A stretch of 64,000 bases of DNA from Candidatus Rokuibacteriota bacterium (GTDB lineage Bacteria; Methylomirabilota; Methylomirabilia; Rokubacteriales; CSP1-6), in NCBI GenBank assembly GCA_003220535.1, contig QHSU01000057.1, positions 169,397 through 233,396 on the forward strand, given 5' to 3'. Made by a program: the position numbers and the translations under genes. This document shows, piece after piece, positions 34,587 to 43,469 of this stretch (position 1 is its first letter; the number at the start of each line of letters is the position of its first letter). Below the pieces are notes generated by a model. It saw only the letters and a program-made list of their open reading frames with translations. It did not search any database and was not told the DNA's origin.

Positions 34587-36392
34587 ATGAGCCGACCGAC
34601 CGGACGGATCCACGAGCTGGAGCACCACGCGGCGGACTGGGCGACGACCCGGCCAGTGGTCTCGGGTGCCCAGGGTGTTGTCGCGGCGGGCCATCCGCTG
34701 GTGTCGATGGCCGGCATGCGCATGCTGCTCTCCGGAGGCAACGCGTTCGACGCGGCGGTGGCGGCGGGCTTCGCCGCCGCCGTGGTCGAGCCGACCGCGT
34801 CCTACACACTGTGCGGCGAGTGCGTGGCGCTCATCCACGACGCTCGAAAGCGCGAGAGCTTCGCGGTGAGCGGTCAGGGAACGGCGCCGGCTCTCGCGAC
34901 GACCGCGCTCTTCCGCGGGCGCGGGCTCGATCGCATCCCGACGGGGCCGGGCGCCGAGGCTCATCTGTCGTTCACGGTACCGGGTGCGGTCGACGCGTAC
35001 TTGACCGTGCTCGAGACGCACGGCACGAAGACCGTGACCGAGGTGCTGGCGCCCGCCGTGCACTACGCCGAGCGTGGCTTCCCGATGTACGAGTACATGC
35101 ACCGCTTGCTCGCGATCCCTGAGACCCGGAGCCAGTTCGACATCTATCCACCCGGCGGCACCACCGTCTTCTATCCGGATGGTCGCGTGCCGGAGATCGG
35201 CGACGTGTTCGTGCAACCCGCCCTCGGCGGCACGCTCCGCCGGCTCATTGAGGCCGACACCCGGGCCGGTGGCCATCGGACCGATGGCATCGCCGGCGCG
35301 AGGGAGCGCTTCTACCGTGGCGACATCGCGGCAACCATCGGCGCCTTCTCGGAGCGCGTCGGTGGCCTCCTGCGCGCTTCCGATCTGGCGGGGTACCGGG
35401 CCCGGCTCGAGCCGCCGCTGCGGACGACGTTCGCCGGGCGAGCGATCCTCGGCCAGTCCGCGTGGACCCAGGGGCCGGTGCTCATGCAGGCCCTCGGCAT
35501 GCTCGCGATGTTCGATCTGCGCGCGCTCGGCCACAACTCCGCGCGGTACGTCCACGTCGTGACAGAGGCGCTCAAGCTCGCATTCGCCGACCGGGAACGG
35601 CACTACGGCGACCGCGAGGACGCGCTCGCGTCGATCGGAGAGCTGCTCGCTCCCGCGTATCTCCGGGAGCGGGCGACGCTCATCCGCATGGACCGCGCGA
35701 CGCCCGAAGCGCCACCGCCGGGTGATCCGCGACGCCGCGACGGCGCGCCGCGGGGCGTCGGGGCGACCGCGGGCGGTCGGGCGTCCGGGTCCGCCGCGGC
35801 CGGCGCGGCCGCCGACGGGACCACACACATCGCCGCGATCGACCGTGAGGGCAACATGATCTGCCTGACGCCGAGCGGGGGTGTGTTCAGGAAGTCGGCG
35901 TTCGCGCCCGAGCTCGGCTGCACGCTGAGCACGCGGAGCGAGATGTTCGTGCTCGAGGACGGCCATCCCAACGCGCTCACCCCGGGCAAGCGGCCGCGCA
36001 CCACGCTCGTGAGCTATCTGATCTGCGAGGGCGACGTGCCCACCATGACGGTCGGCTGTCCCGGGGGCGACGATCAGACCCAGGCCGACCTGCAGCTCGT
36101 CCTCAATCTGCTGGCTTTCGGGATGAATCCCCAGCAGGCGGTGGAAGCCCCGCGCTTCTCGACCCAGACCCTCGTCAACTCGTTCTATCCGCGGGTCTAC
36201 CGTCCCGGCCAGCTCAATGTCGAGCCCGGCATTCCCGAGAAGACGCGCGCCGAGCTCCGCGCGCTCGGCCACACGGTGAGCGAGATCGGCGCGTGCGGCA
36301 TCGGCGCGGTGGTCACCCGTCGCGACCCGGAGACCGGCGCCCTCTCGGCCGGCGCCGACCCGCGTCGCCCGACCTACGCCCTCGCCTGGTAG
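34587..36392 (+). CDS. Gamma-glutamyltransferase family protein
   Basis: A 601-residue Ntn-hydrolase precursor. Autocleavage should occur before Thr 412 in DGTTHIAAIDREGN, separating the large and small subunits. The substrate-binding GCPGGDDQTQADLQLVLN and the N-terminal GVVAAGHPLVSMAGMRMLLS are typical. A Pro/Gly/Ala-rich linker (about 372-410) precedes the cleavage site and is longer than usual. No signal peptide is visible, so it is probably cytoplasmic, unlike classical GGT. It may act on gamma-glutamyl amides or related acyl substrates. ATG 34587 lies behind tandem GAGGGG units. Confidence 0.92.
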   Translation: MSRPTGRIHELEHHAADWATTRPVVSGAQGVVAAGHPLVSMAGMRMLLSGGNAFDAAVAAGFAAAVVEPTASYTLCGECVALIHDARKRESFAVSGQGTAPALATTALFRGRGLDRIPTGPGAEAHLSFTVPGAVDAYLTVLETHGTKTVTEVLAPAVHYAERGFPMYEYMHRLLAIPETRSQFDIYPPGGTTVFYPDGRVPEIGDVFVQPALGGTLRRLIEADTRAGGHRTDGIAGARERFYRGDIAATIGAFSERVGGLLRASDLAGYRARLEPPLRTTFAGRAILGQSAWTQGPVLMQALGMLAMFDLRALGHNSARYVHVVTEALKLAFADRERHYGDREDALASIGELLAPAYLRERATLIRMDRATPEAPPPGDPRRRDGAPRGVGATAGGRASGSAAAGAAADGTTHIAAIDREGNMICLTPSGGVFRKSAFAPELGCTLSTRSEMFVLEDGHPNALTPGKRPRTTLVSYLICEGDVPTMTVGCPGGDDQTQADLQLVLNLLAFGMNPQQAVEAPRFSTQTLVNSFYPRVYRPGQLNVEPGIPEKTRAELRALGHTVSEIGACGIGAVVTRRDPETGALSAGADPRRPTYALAW

Positions 36393-36435
36393 TCGCTTCG
36401 GGCGCGCCGCGTCGCGCGGCAACGTTAAGAATTGG

Positions 36436-37566
36436 CTATTTCCACACGCGCCGGGCGACCTGGGCGACCAGGCGAAGCTTCGCCTCCTGCTCGTCGGGGG
36501 TGAGCGGATTGCCGGATTCCACCGACGCAAAGCCACACTGTGGGCTCACGGCGAGCCGCTCCAGGGGAAGGTACGCCGCCGCCTCGCGAATGCGGGCCTC
36601 GACCCCCGCCGCGTCCTCGAGCCGTCCGTGCTTGGTGGTGAGAAGCCCGAGCACGACGGTCTGCTGTGGCCGAACCTGGCGCAGCGGGCTGAAGTCTCCG
36701 GCGCGCGGCGTGTCGTACTCCAGCAGCAGCACGTCGACGTCGAGACCCGGGAACGTATCGGCGGCGATCGCCCCGTAGCCGCCGCGAGCGTTCCAGGCTC
36801 CGGCGGCGTTACCGCGACAGATATGGACCGCGCGGGTGATGCCGGTGATCCCATCGAAGACGGAGCTGTCCAGTCCCACGTCGAAGCGCAGATCGGCAAC
36901 GGCGCCGCGCCGCTCCTGGGCCTCCATCAACGCCCGGAACTCCGGGTCGCAGGCGCGGCCGTAGTTGGGAGCGTCGAGCTGCACGTAGTCGCAGCCCATC
37001 GCCGCCACGTCACGCACGACCTGTCGCGTGTAGTCGCGCATCGCGGTCAGGAACGCCTCGACGCTGGGATAGGCGTCTCGAGAACGCGTGTCGTGCCAGT
37101 GGGTGCGGTAGTAGCTGGGCGCCGGCAGGCAGTATTTCGTTCGGCGGCGAGCGTGCGCTTTGAGAAACGGATATTCAGCCTGCGCCACGTCGCGCTGCAC
37201 CTGCACCCGCGCGGTGACGAAGGGCCACGCCCGGTCACGGTCATCTCTGACCTGATTCTGCGACGGATCGCCGGTGCGCCAGCGGTAGCCCGACCCCCCG
37301 GGAAGAGCCGTGAAGCCCGTGAGGGCCGAACGCAGCGGGGTGCTCCAGCCGGCGCGCCGCATTTCCCCGTCGCTGACCACGTCGAGCCCGAGCGTCTCCT
37401 GGAGCGCGATGGCCTCGAGTACCGCACGGTCCTCGATCCGGCCGAGGTCGGCGTCGGCGATCCTCCCCTCGCGCGCCGCGCGGCGCGCCTCCAGGAGATC
37501 GGCCGGCCGCAAGAGACTCCCCACGATATCCGCACGTGCGACGCCCGCTCGTGTGTTCTCCGTCAT
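36436..37566 (-). CDS. Cobalamin-independent methionine synthase-like protein (paralog 2)
   Basis: A 376-residue MetE C-terminal-type barrel with RADIVGSLLRPADLLEARRA, SDGEMRRAGW, and YVQLDAPNYGRACDP. Zinc-ligand positions appear intact: His/Cys in RAVHICRGN, Glu in LLLEYDTPRAG, Cys in VSPQCGFAS. GAGGACC precedes ATG 37566. It is divergent from a close paralog (37802-38908), with a degenerate R1 copy between. Short MetE-like proteins of this type transfer methyl or alkyl groups to thiols; the lack of the N-terminal folate-binding half argues against canonical MetE function. Confidence 0.9.
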   Translation of the reverse strand: MTENTRAGVARADIVGSLLRPADLLEARRAAREGRIADADLGRIEDRAVLEAIALQETLGLDVVSDGEMRRAGWSTPLRSALTGFTALPGGSGYRWRTGDPSQNQVRDDRDRAWPFVTARVQVQRDVAQAEYPFLKAHARRRTKYCLPAPSYYRTHWHDTRSRDAYPSVEAFLTAMRDYTRQVVRDVAAMGCDYVQLDAPNYGRACDPEFRALMEAQERRGAVADLRFDVGLDSSVFDGITGITRAVHICRGNAAGAWNARGGYGAIAADTFPGLDVDVLLLEYDTPRAGDFSPLRQVRPQQTVVLGLLTTKHGRLEDAAGVEARIREAAAYLPLERLAVSPQCGFASVESGNPLTPDEQEAKLRLVAQVARRVWK

Positions 37567-37590
37567 GTCGCGGTCCTCCTCGGTTTGTAG

Positions 37591-37697
37591 CCGCGCCTCG
37601 GCCGGGGGCCTTTCTATAATTTGCCTCGGGCCTGGGGCCCCAGCCCCCGGGCGGCCCTGCGGCTCGCACGACGGCCCGGCGACGGCCTGCAGCGCGT
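37591..37697 (+). repeat. Degenerate R1 repeat region (copy C)
   Basis: Contains the R1 opening (CGCGCCTCGGCCGG, from 37593), an inserted AT-rich stretch, a perfect palindrome CTGGGGCCCCAG at 37632-37643 in place of the usual R1 hairpin, and an R1-like ending CGGCGACGGCCTGCAGCGCG (37678-37697). It sits between two divergent MetE-like paralogs. Confidence 0.55.
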
Positions 37698-37801
37698 ACC
37701 ACTCGGGCCCAGCACCGGAGCCCAGAGTATTTTAGAATCGGCTCATCGGACGGGATAGGCTCGAGTCGTCGAGGATCGATGGGAACCCGGGGGAGGGCAC
37801 G

Positions 37802-38908
37802 ATGAGCAGCGCAGCGAGACCGCCGTTTCGCGCCGACCATGTGGGCAGCCTGCTTCGCCCGACCGAGTTGCACGAGGCGCGGGCGCGCGCCGCGCGAGGC
37901 GAGATCGACCGCGCCGCGCTGCGCGCCGTGGAGGACAAGGCGATCCGCGGCGCCGTCGCGCTCCAGGAATCGGTCGGCCTGCAGGGCGTGACCGACGGCG
38001 AGTTCCGGCGTGACTGGTGGCACATCGACTTCCTGCGGGGTTTCGACGGCGTGGAGACGTCCACCCAGAGCTTCGGAGTGAAGTTCGAGGGCGCCGACGA
38101 GCAGCCGCCGCTCATGACGGTGACCGGGAAGATCCGGCGTTCCAGGCCGAGCATGCTCGACCATTTCACGTTTCTCAAGTCGGCCACGACCCGCACCGCG
38201 AAGTTCTGCCTGCCGTCTCCGGTCATGCTGCACGCGCGCGGCGATCGACCGACGCTCAAGGCCACCTATCCGGACCTCGACGAGTTCTGGTCGGACCTGA
38301 CCGCCGCCTACCGGGAAGAGATCCGCGCCCTGTGTCAAGCCGGGTGCACGTACTTGCAGGTCGACGACACCACGGTCGCGATGATGTGCGACCCCAAGGT
38401 GCGGGAGCAGGTGCGCAAGCTGGGCGACGACCCGGATCGGTTGCCGGGCATCTACGCGGAGGCGGTCAACGCCGTCCTGCGCGACGTCCCGCCGGACGTC
38501 ACGGTCGCCATCCACACGTGCCGGGGCAATTTCAAGAGCACGTGGATGGCGAGCGGCGGCTACGACCCGATCGCCGAGACCGTGTTCACGCGGTTGAACG
38601 TGAGCGCGTTCTTCCTCGAGTACGACACGGACCGCGCGGGAGGCTTCGAGCCGCTGCGGTTCGTGCCGAAGGGGAAGAAAGTGGTGCTCGGGCTGATCAG
38701 CTCCAAGGTGCCCGAGCTCGAGCGGAAGGACGTTCTCAAGCGCCGCATCGAGGCCGCGGCGAAGCACGTGCCGCTGGAGAACCTCTGCCTGAGCCCGCAG
38801 TGCGGGTTCTCGAGCACGCATCACGGCAACAAGATCACCGTCGATGACCAGCGTCGCAAGCTCGGGCTGGCGCTCGAGGTCGCGCGCGACGTGTGGGGAG
38901 CGACGTAG
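37802..38908 (+). CDS. Cobalamin-independent methionine synthase-like protein (paralog 3)
   Basis: A 368-residue MetE C-terminal-type barrel: RADHVGSLLRPTELHEARAR, TDGEFRRDWWHIDFL, YLQVDDTTVAMMCDP. Zinc-site positions are present: His/Cys in IHTCRGNF, Glu in FFLEYDTDRAG, Cys in LSPQCGFSS. ATG 37802 follows GGGGGAGGG. It shares layout and motifs with the divergent gene at 36436-37566 and probably arose by inverted duplication, but the halves differ enough (DDTTVAMM against DAPNYGRA) to suggest different substrates. Confidence 0.92.
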   Translation: MSSAARPPFRADHVGSLLRPTELHEARARAARGEIDRAALRAVEDKAIRGAVALQESVGLQGVTDGEFRRDWWHIDFLRGFDGVETSTQSFGVKFEGADEQPPLMTVTGKIRRSRPSMLDHFTFLKSATTRTAKFCLPSPVMLHARGDRPTLKATYPDLDEFWSDLTAAYREEIRALCQAGCTYLQVDDTTVAMMCDPKVREQVRKLGDDPDRLPGIYAEAVNAVLRDVPPDVTVAIHTCRGNFKSTWMASGGYDPIAETVFTRLNVSAFFLEYDTDRAGGFEPLRFVPKGKKVVLGLISSKVPELERKDVLKRRIEAAAKHVPLENLCLSPQCGFSSTHHGNKITVDDQRRKLGLALEVARDVWGAT

Positions 38909-39058
38909 CGCGTGGTGCTCCTCAACCCGCCGAGCCAGGCCCTGGGGCGGTCCAACGCCATCCTGTCGACCACCTCTGTGCCTTACCTGGTGGACACCTT
39001 CCCCGGACCGCTCTCGATCAAGTGGATGGCCGCGGGGTAGGAGCCTTGTGGAGGAACC
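38909..39058 (+). other. Intergenic stretch with a short unidentified open frame
   Basis: A frame from GTG 38912 to TAG 39038-39040 (42 codons) reads as ordinary-looking protein (NAILSTTSVPYLVDTFPGPL) but matches no family I know. It may be a small gene or a gene remnant. No terminator is obvious between the two convergent genes. Confidence 0.3.
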
Positions 39059-40090
39059 TCACGGCCACGCGGGCATGACCTCCCGGGCGAAGCGCTCCAT
39101 CGAGCGCATCACCCGTGCGTGCTCGAGATCGCCGAACCAGAAGCTGCAGTTGAAGTGTGTGATGCCGACCAGCTCCTCGATGCGCTTGATCTGGCGGATG
39201 CAGATGTCCGGCGTCCCGATGACCAGGAAGCGGTCCAGCAGATCGTCGGTGTCGGGCTCATTCGGCGCCGGCACCGGGATGGCGCGGCCGCGTTCCACGC
39301 GCTCGTACTGGTTGCGCAGGGAGAGCGTCACGCGCATGTTCCAGCGCGCCTCCTCGGCCGCCGCCCGCGCGTCCGCCTGGCTCTCCGCGACGTAGACCGC
39401 CCGCTGAACGCCGACGCGGAGCGGGTGCGGGGGCTTGAACTCTGCGACCAGGCGATCCAAGAGCCGACGGAATTCGGCCATCCGTTCGATGGGCACGCCG
39501 AAGCCGCCGGTGAGCACGTTGAAGCCTCGACGCACCGCCGCCTCAATCGACTCGGGGCTCTGGGCCGTGATCCAGATCGGCGGGCGCGGTTGCTGGAGCG
39601 GCTGCGGGAAGACCGATGTCTCCGGGATCTTGAAGAGCTTGCCGTCGTAGCTGAAGGGCTGGCCGCCGAAGGCCTTCAACAGAATGTCGATCGACTCCTC
39701 CCAGCGCGCGCGGCCACTCTCGAGCTCGAGGCCGAAGCGCTCGAACTCGTAGGGCTGGTAGCCGCGCCCGAGCCCGACGTCGAGACGCCCGCCGGACAAG
39801 AGGTCCAGCGTCGCGATCTCCTCGGCGATCACGAGCGGATGGTGGAGCGGGACCACGATGACGGCCGTGCCCACCCTGAGCCGGGTCGTCTTCGCCGCGA
39901 TGTAGGTCGCCAGCTGGGCCGGGCGCGAGAGATAGCCGTAGGTCGAGAAATGGTGCTCGGCGAGCCAGACGTTGCCGAACCCGAGCGTCTCGGCCGCCAG
40001 GGCGATCTCGACCCCGCGCGCGTAGATCTCCTGCGAGGAACGCGCTGACGGCGATTGCATCAGCAGGAACGTTCCGAAGTTCATCGTCAT
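39059..40090 (-). CDS. LLM class flavin-dependent oxidoreductase
   Basis: A 343-residue luciferase-like monooxygenase-fold protein: MNFGTFLLMQ, WLAEHHFSTYG (family His pair), TAVIVVPLHHPLVIAEEIA, LLSGGRLDVGLGRGYQPYEF. ATG 40090 overlaps the stop of the SMP-30 gene (ATGA); ATG 40084 in the same frame has AAAAAAGG at better spacing. The His-rich motif is typical of alkanal- or nitrilotriacetate-type FMN monooxygenases. It is the last gene of the leftward arm of the catabolic cluster. Confidence 0.92.
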   Translation of the reverse strand: MTMNFGTFLLMQSPSARSSQEIYARGVEIALAAETLGFGNVWLAEHHFSTYGYLSRPAQLATYIAAKTTRLRVGTAVIVVPLHHPLVIAEEIATLDLLSGGRLDVGLGRGYQPYEFERFGLELESGRARWEESIDILLKAFGGQPFSYDGKLFKIPETSVFPQPLQQPRPPIWITAQSPESIEAAVRRGFNVLTGGFGVPIERMAEFRRLLDRLVAEFKPPHPLRVGVQRAVYVAESQADARAAAEEARWNMRVTLSLRNQYERVERGRAIPVPAPNEPDTDDLLDRFLVIGTPDICIRQIKRIEELVGITHFNCSFWFGDLEHARVMRSMERFAREVMPAWP

Positions 40091-40950
40091 CCTTTTTTGT
40101 ACCAGGGGTGTGGCCGCCCGGGTACCTTGACGCGCAGCGTGTAGACCGAGGTGCGGGCCGTGAAGAACAACGTCCGGAGATCGGGGCCGCCGAAGGCGAG
40201 GTTCGCGGGCACCTCCGGCGTGCGAATGATCCCGAGCCGGATGCCGTCGGGTGCGAAGACCCAGGTGCCGCCCGGACCCGTGCAAAAGACCCGGCCCTCG
40301 ACGTCCACCTTCATACCGTCGGGGACACCGTCGGTCTCGTCGGAGGACATGTCGGCGAAGATACGGCGCCGCACGAGCTTGCCGCCGGCGTCGAGCTCGA
40401 GCGCGTGGATGTACTGCGTCCAGCGCGTGTTGGCCACGTAGAGCGTGCGCTCGTCCGGCGAGAAGGCGAGCCCGTTCGGATACTCGCAGTCGGCCACCAG
40501 CGTGGTCGCGCCGTCCGGCCCGATGCGATAGACGCCCGCGGACGACAGCTCGCGCTCGGCGAGCGGGACGCGCAAGCCCGGGTCGGTGAAATAGATGCTC
40601 CCGTCGGACTTGCAGACGACGTCGTTGGGCCGGTTCAGGCGCTTGCCCTCGAAGCGGTCCATCAGGACCTCGCTCTGGCCGCCAGTCCAGCGAGTGACGC
40701 GACGGTTGCCGCCCTCGCAGATGACCAGCCGGCCTTGCAGGTCGAACGTCGTCCCGTTGCCCTCGCCGGTGTTCGCCCGCACGAGCTCGGGCGCCTTGCC
40801 CGGCGTCAGCCGGTGCAGGGTGCTCCGTCGGATGTCGACGAAATAGTAGAAGCCGTCGGGGTGCCACAGCGGGCCCTCGGTGAACACGAACCCGGTGGCC
40901 AGCCGTTGTGCGTCGTTCGTCTCGAGGATCCCGGAGAGCGCGTCGGCCAT
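40087..40950 (-). CDS. SMP-30/gluconolactonase/LRE family protein
   Basis: A 287-residue six-bladed beta-propeller: FVFTEGPLWHPDGFYYFVDI (Glu metal ligand), NRPNDVVCKSDGSIYFTDPG, YPNGLAFSPDERTLYVANT (Asn ligand), and ETDGVPDGMKVDVEGRVF (Asp ligand). These are the Ca/Zn-binding residues of SMP-30 lactonases. It should hydrolyse a sugar-acid or other lactone. ATG 40950 lies 2 nt after the stop of the dehydrogenase gene. Its place between a dehydrogenase and an LLM enzyme suits a pathway in which oxidation yields a lactone. Confidence 0.92.
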   Translation of the reverse strand: MADALSGILETNDAQRLATGFVFTEGPLWHPDGFYYFVDIRRSTLHRLTPGKAPELVRANTGEGNGTTFDLQGRLVICEGGNRRVTRWTGGQSEVLMDRFEGKRLNRPNDVVCKSDGSIYFTDPGLRVPLAERELSSAGVYRIGPDGATTLVADCEYPNGLAFSPDERTLYVANTRWTQYIHALELDAGGKLVRRRIFADMSSDETDGVPDGMKVDVEGRVFCTGPGGTWVFAPDGIRLGIIRTPEVPANLAFGGPDLRTLFFTARTSVYTLRVKVPGRPHPWYKKG

Positions 40951-40952
40951 GG

Positions 40953-41861
40953 TCACGTTCCTCGCTTCGTCGTCCGAAGCTCGACGCCCGCGCGCTCTTC
41001 CTGGAGGCGGAAGAACGTCATCGAGTCCTTGTCGCCCCAGCCACGCCGCAGCGCCTCTTCCAGCTGCTGCTCGGCGAGCGCCGCGATCATCATCGGCACG
41101 TGGTACTCCCGGCCGAGCTCGGTCGCGAGCCCGACGTCCTTGCGCAGGAGCTTGAGCGCGAAGTTCACATTGTCGAAGGTACCCGGGAACACGGTGTTGG
41201 GGATCATGTCCTTGAGCACGCGGCCCTGGCCGAACGAGCTCTTGGAGAGCGCGTCGAGCAGCACCTCGGGCGCCACGCCGGCCTTGACCCCGAGCGTCAT
41301 GCCCTCGGCGATGGCCATGCGCGCGCACGCCGACACCATGTTGTGCACGAGCTTCGCGACGGTGCCGCAGCCGATCCCGCCGACCCAGGTGACCTTGTCG
41401 CCGATCGCGTCCAGCACGGGCTTCACACGGCGATAGAGCGCCTCGTCGCCGCCGACCAGCACCGCCAGCTTGCCCGAGCGCGCCCCGGGAACACCGCCGC
41501 TCACCGGCGCATCGAGCACGTCGATGCCGCGCTCGGCGCACACGCCGTGGATCTTGCGGATGAGCGTCGCCGAGTTGGTGGAAAGATCGACGTAGACGGT
41601 GCCGCGCGCCGCGCCTTCGACGATGCCGCCGGCGCCGAGCGCCACCGCCTCGACCTCGCGGGGACCGGGCAAGGAGGTGAAGACGACCTCGCTCGCGTGC
41701 GTGACTGCCTTGGGAGTATCCGCCCACGTGGCGCCCTGGGCGAGGTGCGGCTTGGCGAGCTCGTGCCGGAGGTCCGTCACCACCATGGTGTGACCGGCTT
41801 TCAAGACGTTGAGGGCCATCGGCCCGCCCATGTTGCCCAGCCCGATGAAGCCGATACGCAT
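40953..41861 (-). CDS. NAD(P)-dependent beta-hydroxyacid dehydrogenase (3-hydroxyisobutyrate dehydrogenase family)
   Basis: A 302-residue beta-hydroxyacid dehydrogenase: MRIGFIGLGNMGGPMALNVL (GxGxxG), VDLSTNSATL, DAPVSGGVPGARSGKL (substrate loop), and GTVAKLVHN with the catalytic Lys. The Asp in VVTDLRHE after beta-2 suggests NAD. GAGGAGG precedes ATG 41861. First gene of the leftward arm, divergent from the molybdenum hydroxylase genes; relatives act on hydroxyisobutyrate, tartronate semialdehyde or D-glycerate-type substrates. Confidence 0.93.
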   Translation of the reverse strand: MRIGFIGLGNMGGPMALNVLKAGHTMVVTDLRHELAKPHLAQGATWADTPKAVTHASEVVFTSLPGPREVEAVALGAGGIVEGAARGTVYVDLSTNSATLIRKIHGVCAERGIDVLDAPVSGGVPGARSGKLAVLVGGDEALYRRVKPVLDAIGDKVTWVGGIGCGTVAKLVHNMVSACARMAIAEGMTLGVKAGVAPEVLLDALSKSSFGQGRVLKDMIPNTVFPGTFDNVNFALKLLRKDVGLATELGREYHVPMMIAALAEQQLEEALRRGWGDKDSMTFFRLQEERAGVELRTTKRGT

Positions 41862-41976
41862 GCGCGTCTCCTCCTCGCCTCGGCCGTCTCTCCCCGTCCG
41901 GCGAGATGATCGGCTCAGGACGATGTGTTAAGGTACACCAACGCCGGCCGGCTTGTCGGCGGGCCGGGCGAGCGCG

Positions 41977-42006
41977 TTGACTATGCTCCGATGAGCATAG
42001 TATGGT
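41977..42006 (+). promoter_or_regulatory. Promoter with palindromic operator in the -35/-10 spacer
   Basis: TTGACT (41977-41982) and TATGGT (42001-42006), 18 bp apart, resemble sigma-70 boxes (5/6 and 4/6 matches). The spacer contains a perfect dyad, CTATGCTC-CGAT-GAGCATAG (41981-42000). A dimeric repressor bound there would block the promoter. It lies between the divergent arms of the catabolic cluster, about 60-90 bp upstream of GTG 42069. No regulator gene is adjacent, so the binding protein is unknown. Confidence 0.65.
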
Positions 42007-42068
42007 CCGAGACGCAGCAGAGCCGGCTCGGCGCCTCCTGGGTGGCCGAGTCTTCGCGGAGACCTCGC

Positions 42069-42935
42069 GTGCGACGATTCGAGCTCATTCTTCCCGAGAG
42101 CGTGGACGACTGTGTGCGGGCCCTCGCCCAGCGCGGGCCTGAGGCGAAGCTGCTGGCGGGAGGCACGGACCTCCTGCCACAGCTCAAGAACGGCCTGCTC
42201 AAGCCCGCCCGTGTGATCGATCTGTCCGGCGTGGCGCGGCTGCGCGCCATCGAGCCGGCGGATGGGCAGGGGTTGCGAATCGGATCCGCGGTGACGGCCC
42301 GGACGCTCGAGCTCGACCGAGCCGTCCGCGCGCGCTATCTGTCCCTCGCCGAGAGCGGCGCCCTCGTGGGCTCGGTGCAGGTGCGCAACCTGGCCACGCT
42401 CGGTGGCAACCTCTGCAACGCGGCGCCGTCGGCGGACATGGCCCCGCCGCTCCTGGCCCTCGACGCCGAGGCGGTGATCACCGGCCCCAAGGGCGAGCGC
42501 CGCGTGCCGATCGCGACGTTCTTCACCGGGGTCCGGCGCACGGTGCTGGCCCCGGACGAGTTGCTCGTGGAGCTGGTGGTGCCGGCCCCGGGGCCGCGAA
42601 GCGGCGGCAACTATCTGCGGCACACGCCGCGCCGCGAGCTCGACATCGCCGTCGTGGGCGTGGCCTCGCAGCTCACGCTGGCAAACGGTGTCTGCACCAA
42701 GGCCCGGATCGCGCTGGCCGCCGTGGCCCCGGTCCCGGTGCGCGCGACGACGGCCGAGCAGGCGCTCGAGGGGCAGCCGGTGACGCCCGAACGGATCGCG
42801 CGCGCGGCCGACCTCGCGGTGGAGGTCGCGCGGCCGATCAGCGATCAACGCGGCTCGGCCGAGTTCCGCCGTCATCTCGTTCGTGTCCTGACCCGTCGCA
42901 CACTGATCACGGCGCTCGCCCGCGCGAGCGCGTGA
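42069..42935 (+). CDS. Molybdenum hydroxylase FAD-binding subunit (CoxM-like)
   Basis: A 288-residue FAD subunit: ELILPESVDDCVRALAQRG, LLAGGTDLLPQLKNGLL (pyrophosphate-binding AGGT), LVGSVQVRNLATLGGNLCNA (second flavin motif, TLGGN). GTG 42069 is chosen because the chain then begins VRRFELILPES as in relatives and GGAGA lies upstream; ATG 41991 is an alternative but sits on the operator. It transfers electrons between 2Fe-2S clusters and acceptor. First gene of the rightward arm, followed by CoxS- and CoxL-like genes. Confidence 0.92.
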   Translation: MRRFELILPESVDDCVRALAQRGPEAKLLAGGTDLLPQLKNGLLKPARVIDLSGVARLRAIEPADGQGLRIGSAVTARTLELDRAVRARYLSLAESGALVGSVQVRNLATLGGNLCNAAPSADMAPPLLALDAEAVITGPKGERRVPIATFFTGVRRTVLAPDELLVELVVPAPGPRSGGNYLRHTPRRELDIAVVGVASQLTLANGVCTKARIALAAVAPVPVRATTAEQALEGQPVTPERIARAADLAVEVARPISDQRGSAEFRRHLVRVLTRRTLITALARASA

Positions 42936-42982
42936 GGCATCGGCAGCCTCTGAAAGTGGCAGCCTAAAGAAAGGATCGAGAC

Positions 42983-43465
42983 GTGGCGAAGCTAGTTCTG
43001 AACTGCACGGTGAACGGCGAGCCGGCCGAGGTACTGGTCCAGCCCTGGGACACCCTGCTGGACGCGCTGCGGGAGCGTATGGGCCTGACGGGGCCGAAAG
43101 AAGGCTGCGGGACCGGCGACTGCGGCGCCTGCACGGTGCACCTCGATGGCCAGCCGATCGCGAGTTGCCTCGTGCTCGCCATGCAGGCTCGCGGTCACGT
43201 CGTGCTGACGATCGAAGGGCTCGGGCGCCCCGGCGCGCTGCACCCGCTGCAGGAGGCGTTCGTGCGCCACGGCGTCCCCCAGTGTGGCTTCTGCATCCCC
43301 GGAGTGCTGATGGCCGCCGCCGCGCTCTTGACGGAGAACCCGCGTCCGACCGAGGAAGAGATCCGCTACGGTATCGCCGGCAATCTCTGCCGCTGCACCG
43401 GGTATACGAAGATGCTGGCCGCGATCACCGAGACCGCCGGCGCCGCGGCCGGCCGGAGGAGCTGA
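42983..43465 (+). CDS. Molybdenum hydroxylase 2Fe-2S subunit (CoxS-like)
   Basis: A 160-residue two-cluster iron-sulfur protein, GTG start with AAAGGA upstream. The plant-type ferredoxin cluster is held by EGCGTGDCGACTVHLDG plus SC in IASCLVL; the second cluster by QCGFCIPG and NLCRCTGYT. These are the exact eight cysteines expected. It relays electrons from the molybdenum centre to FAD. Five bases separate its stop from the CoxL-like ATG. Confidence 0.96.
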   Translation: MAKLVLNCTVNGEPAEVLVQPWDTLLDALRERMGLTGPKEGCGTGDCGACTVHLDGQPIASCLVLAMQARGHVVLTIEGLGRPGALHPLQEAFVRHGVPQCGFCIPGVLMAAAALLTENPRPTEEEIRYGIAGNLCRCTGYTKMLAAITETAGAAAGRRS

Positions 43466-43469
43466 TTTC

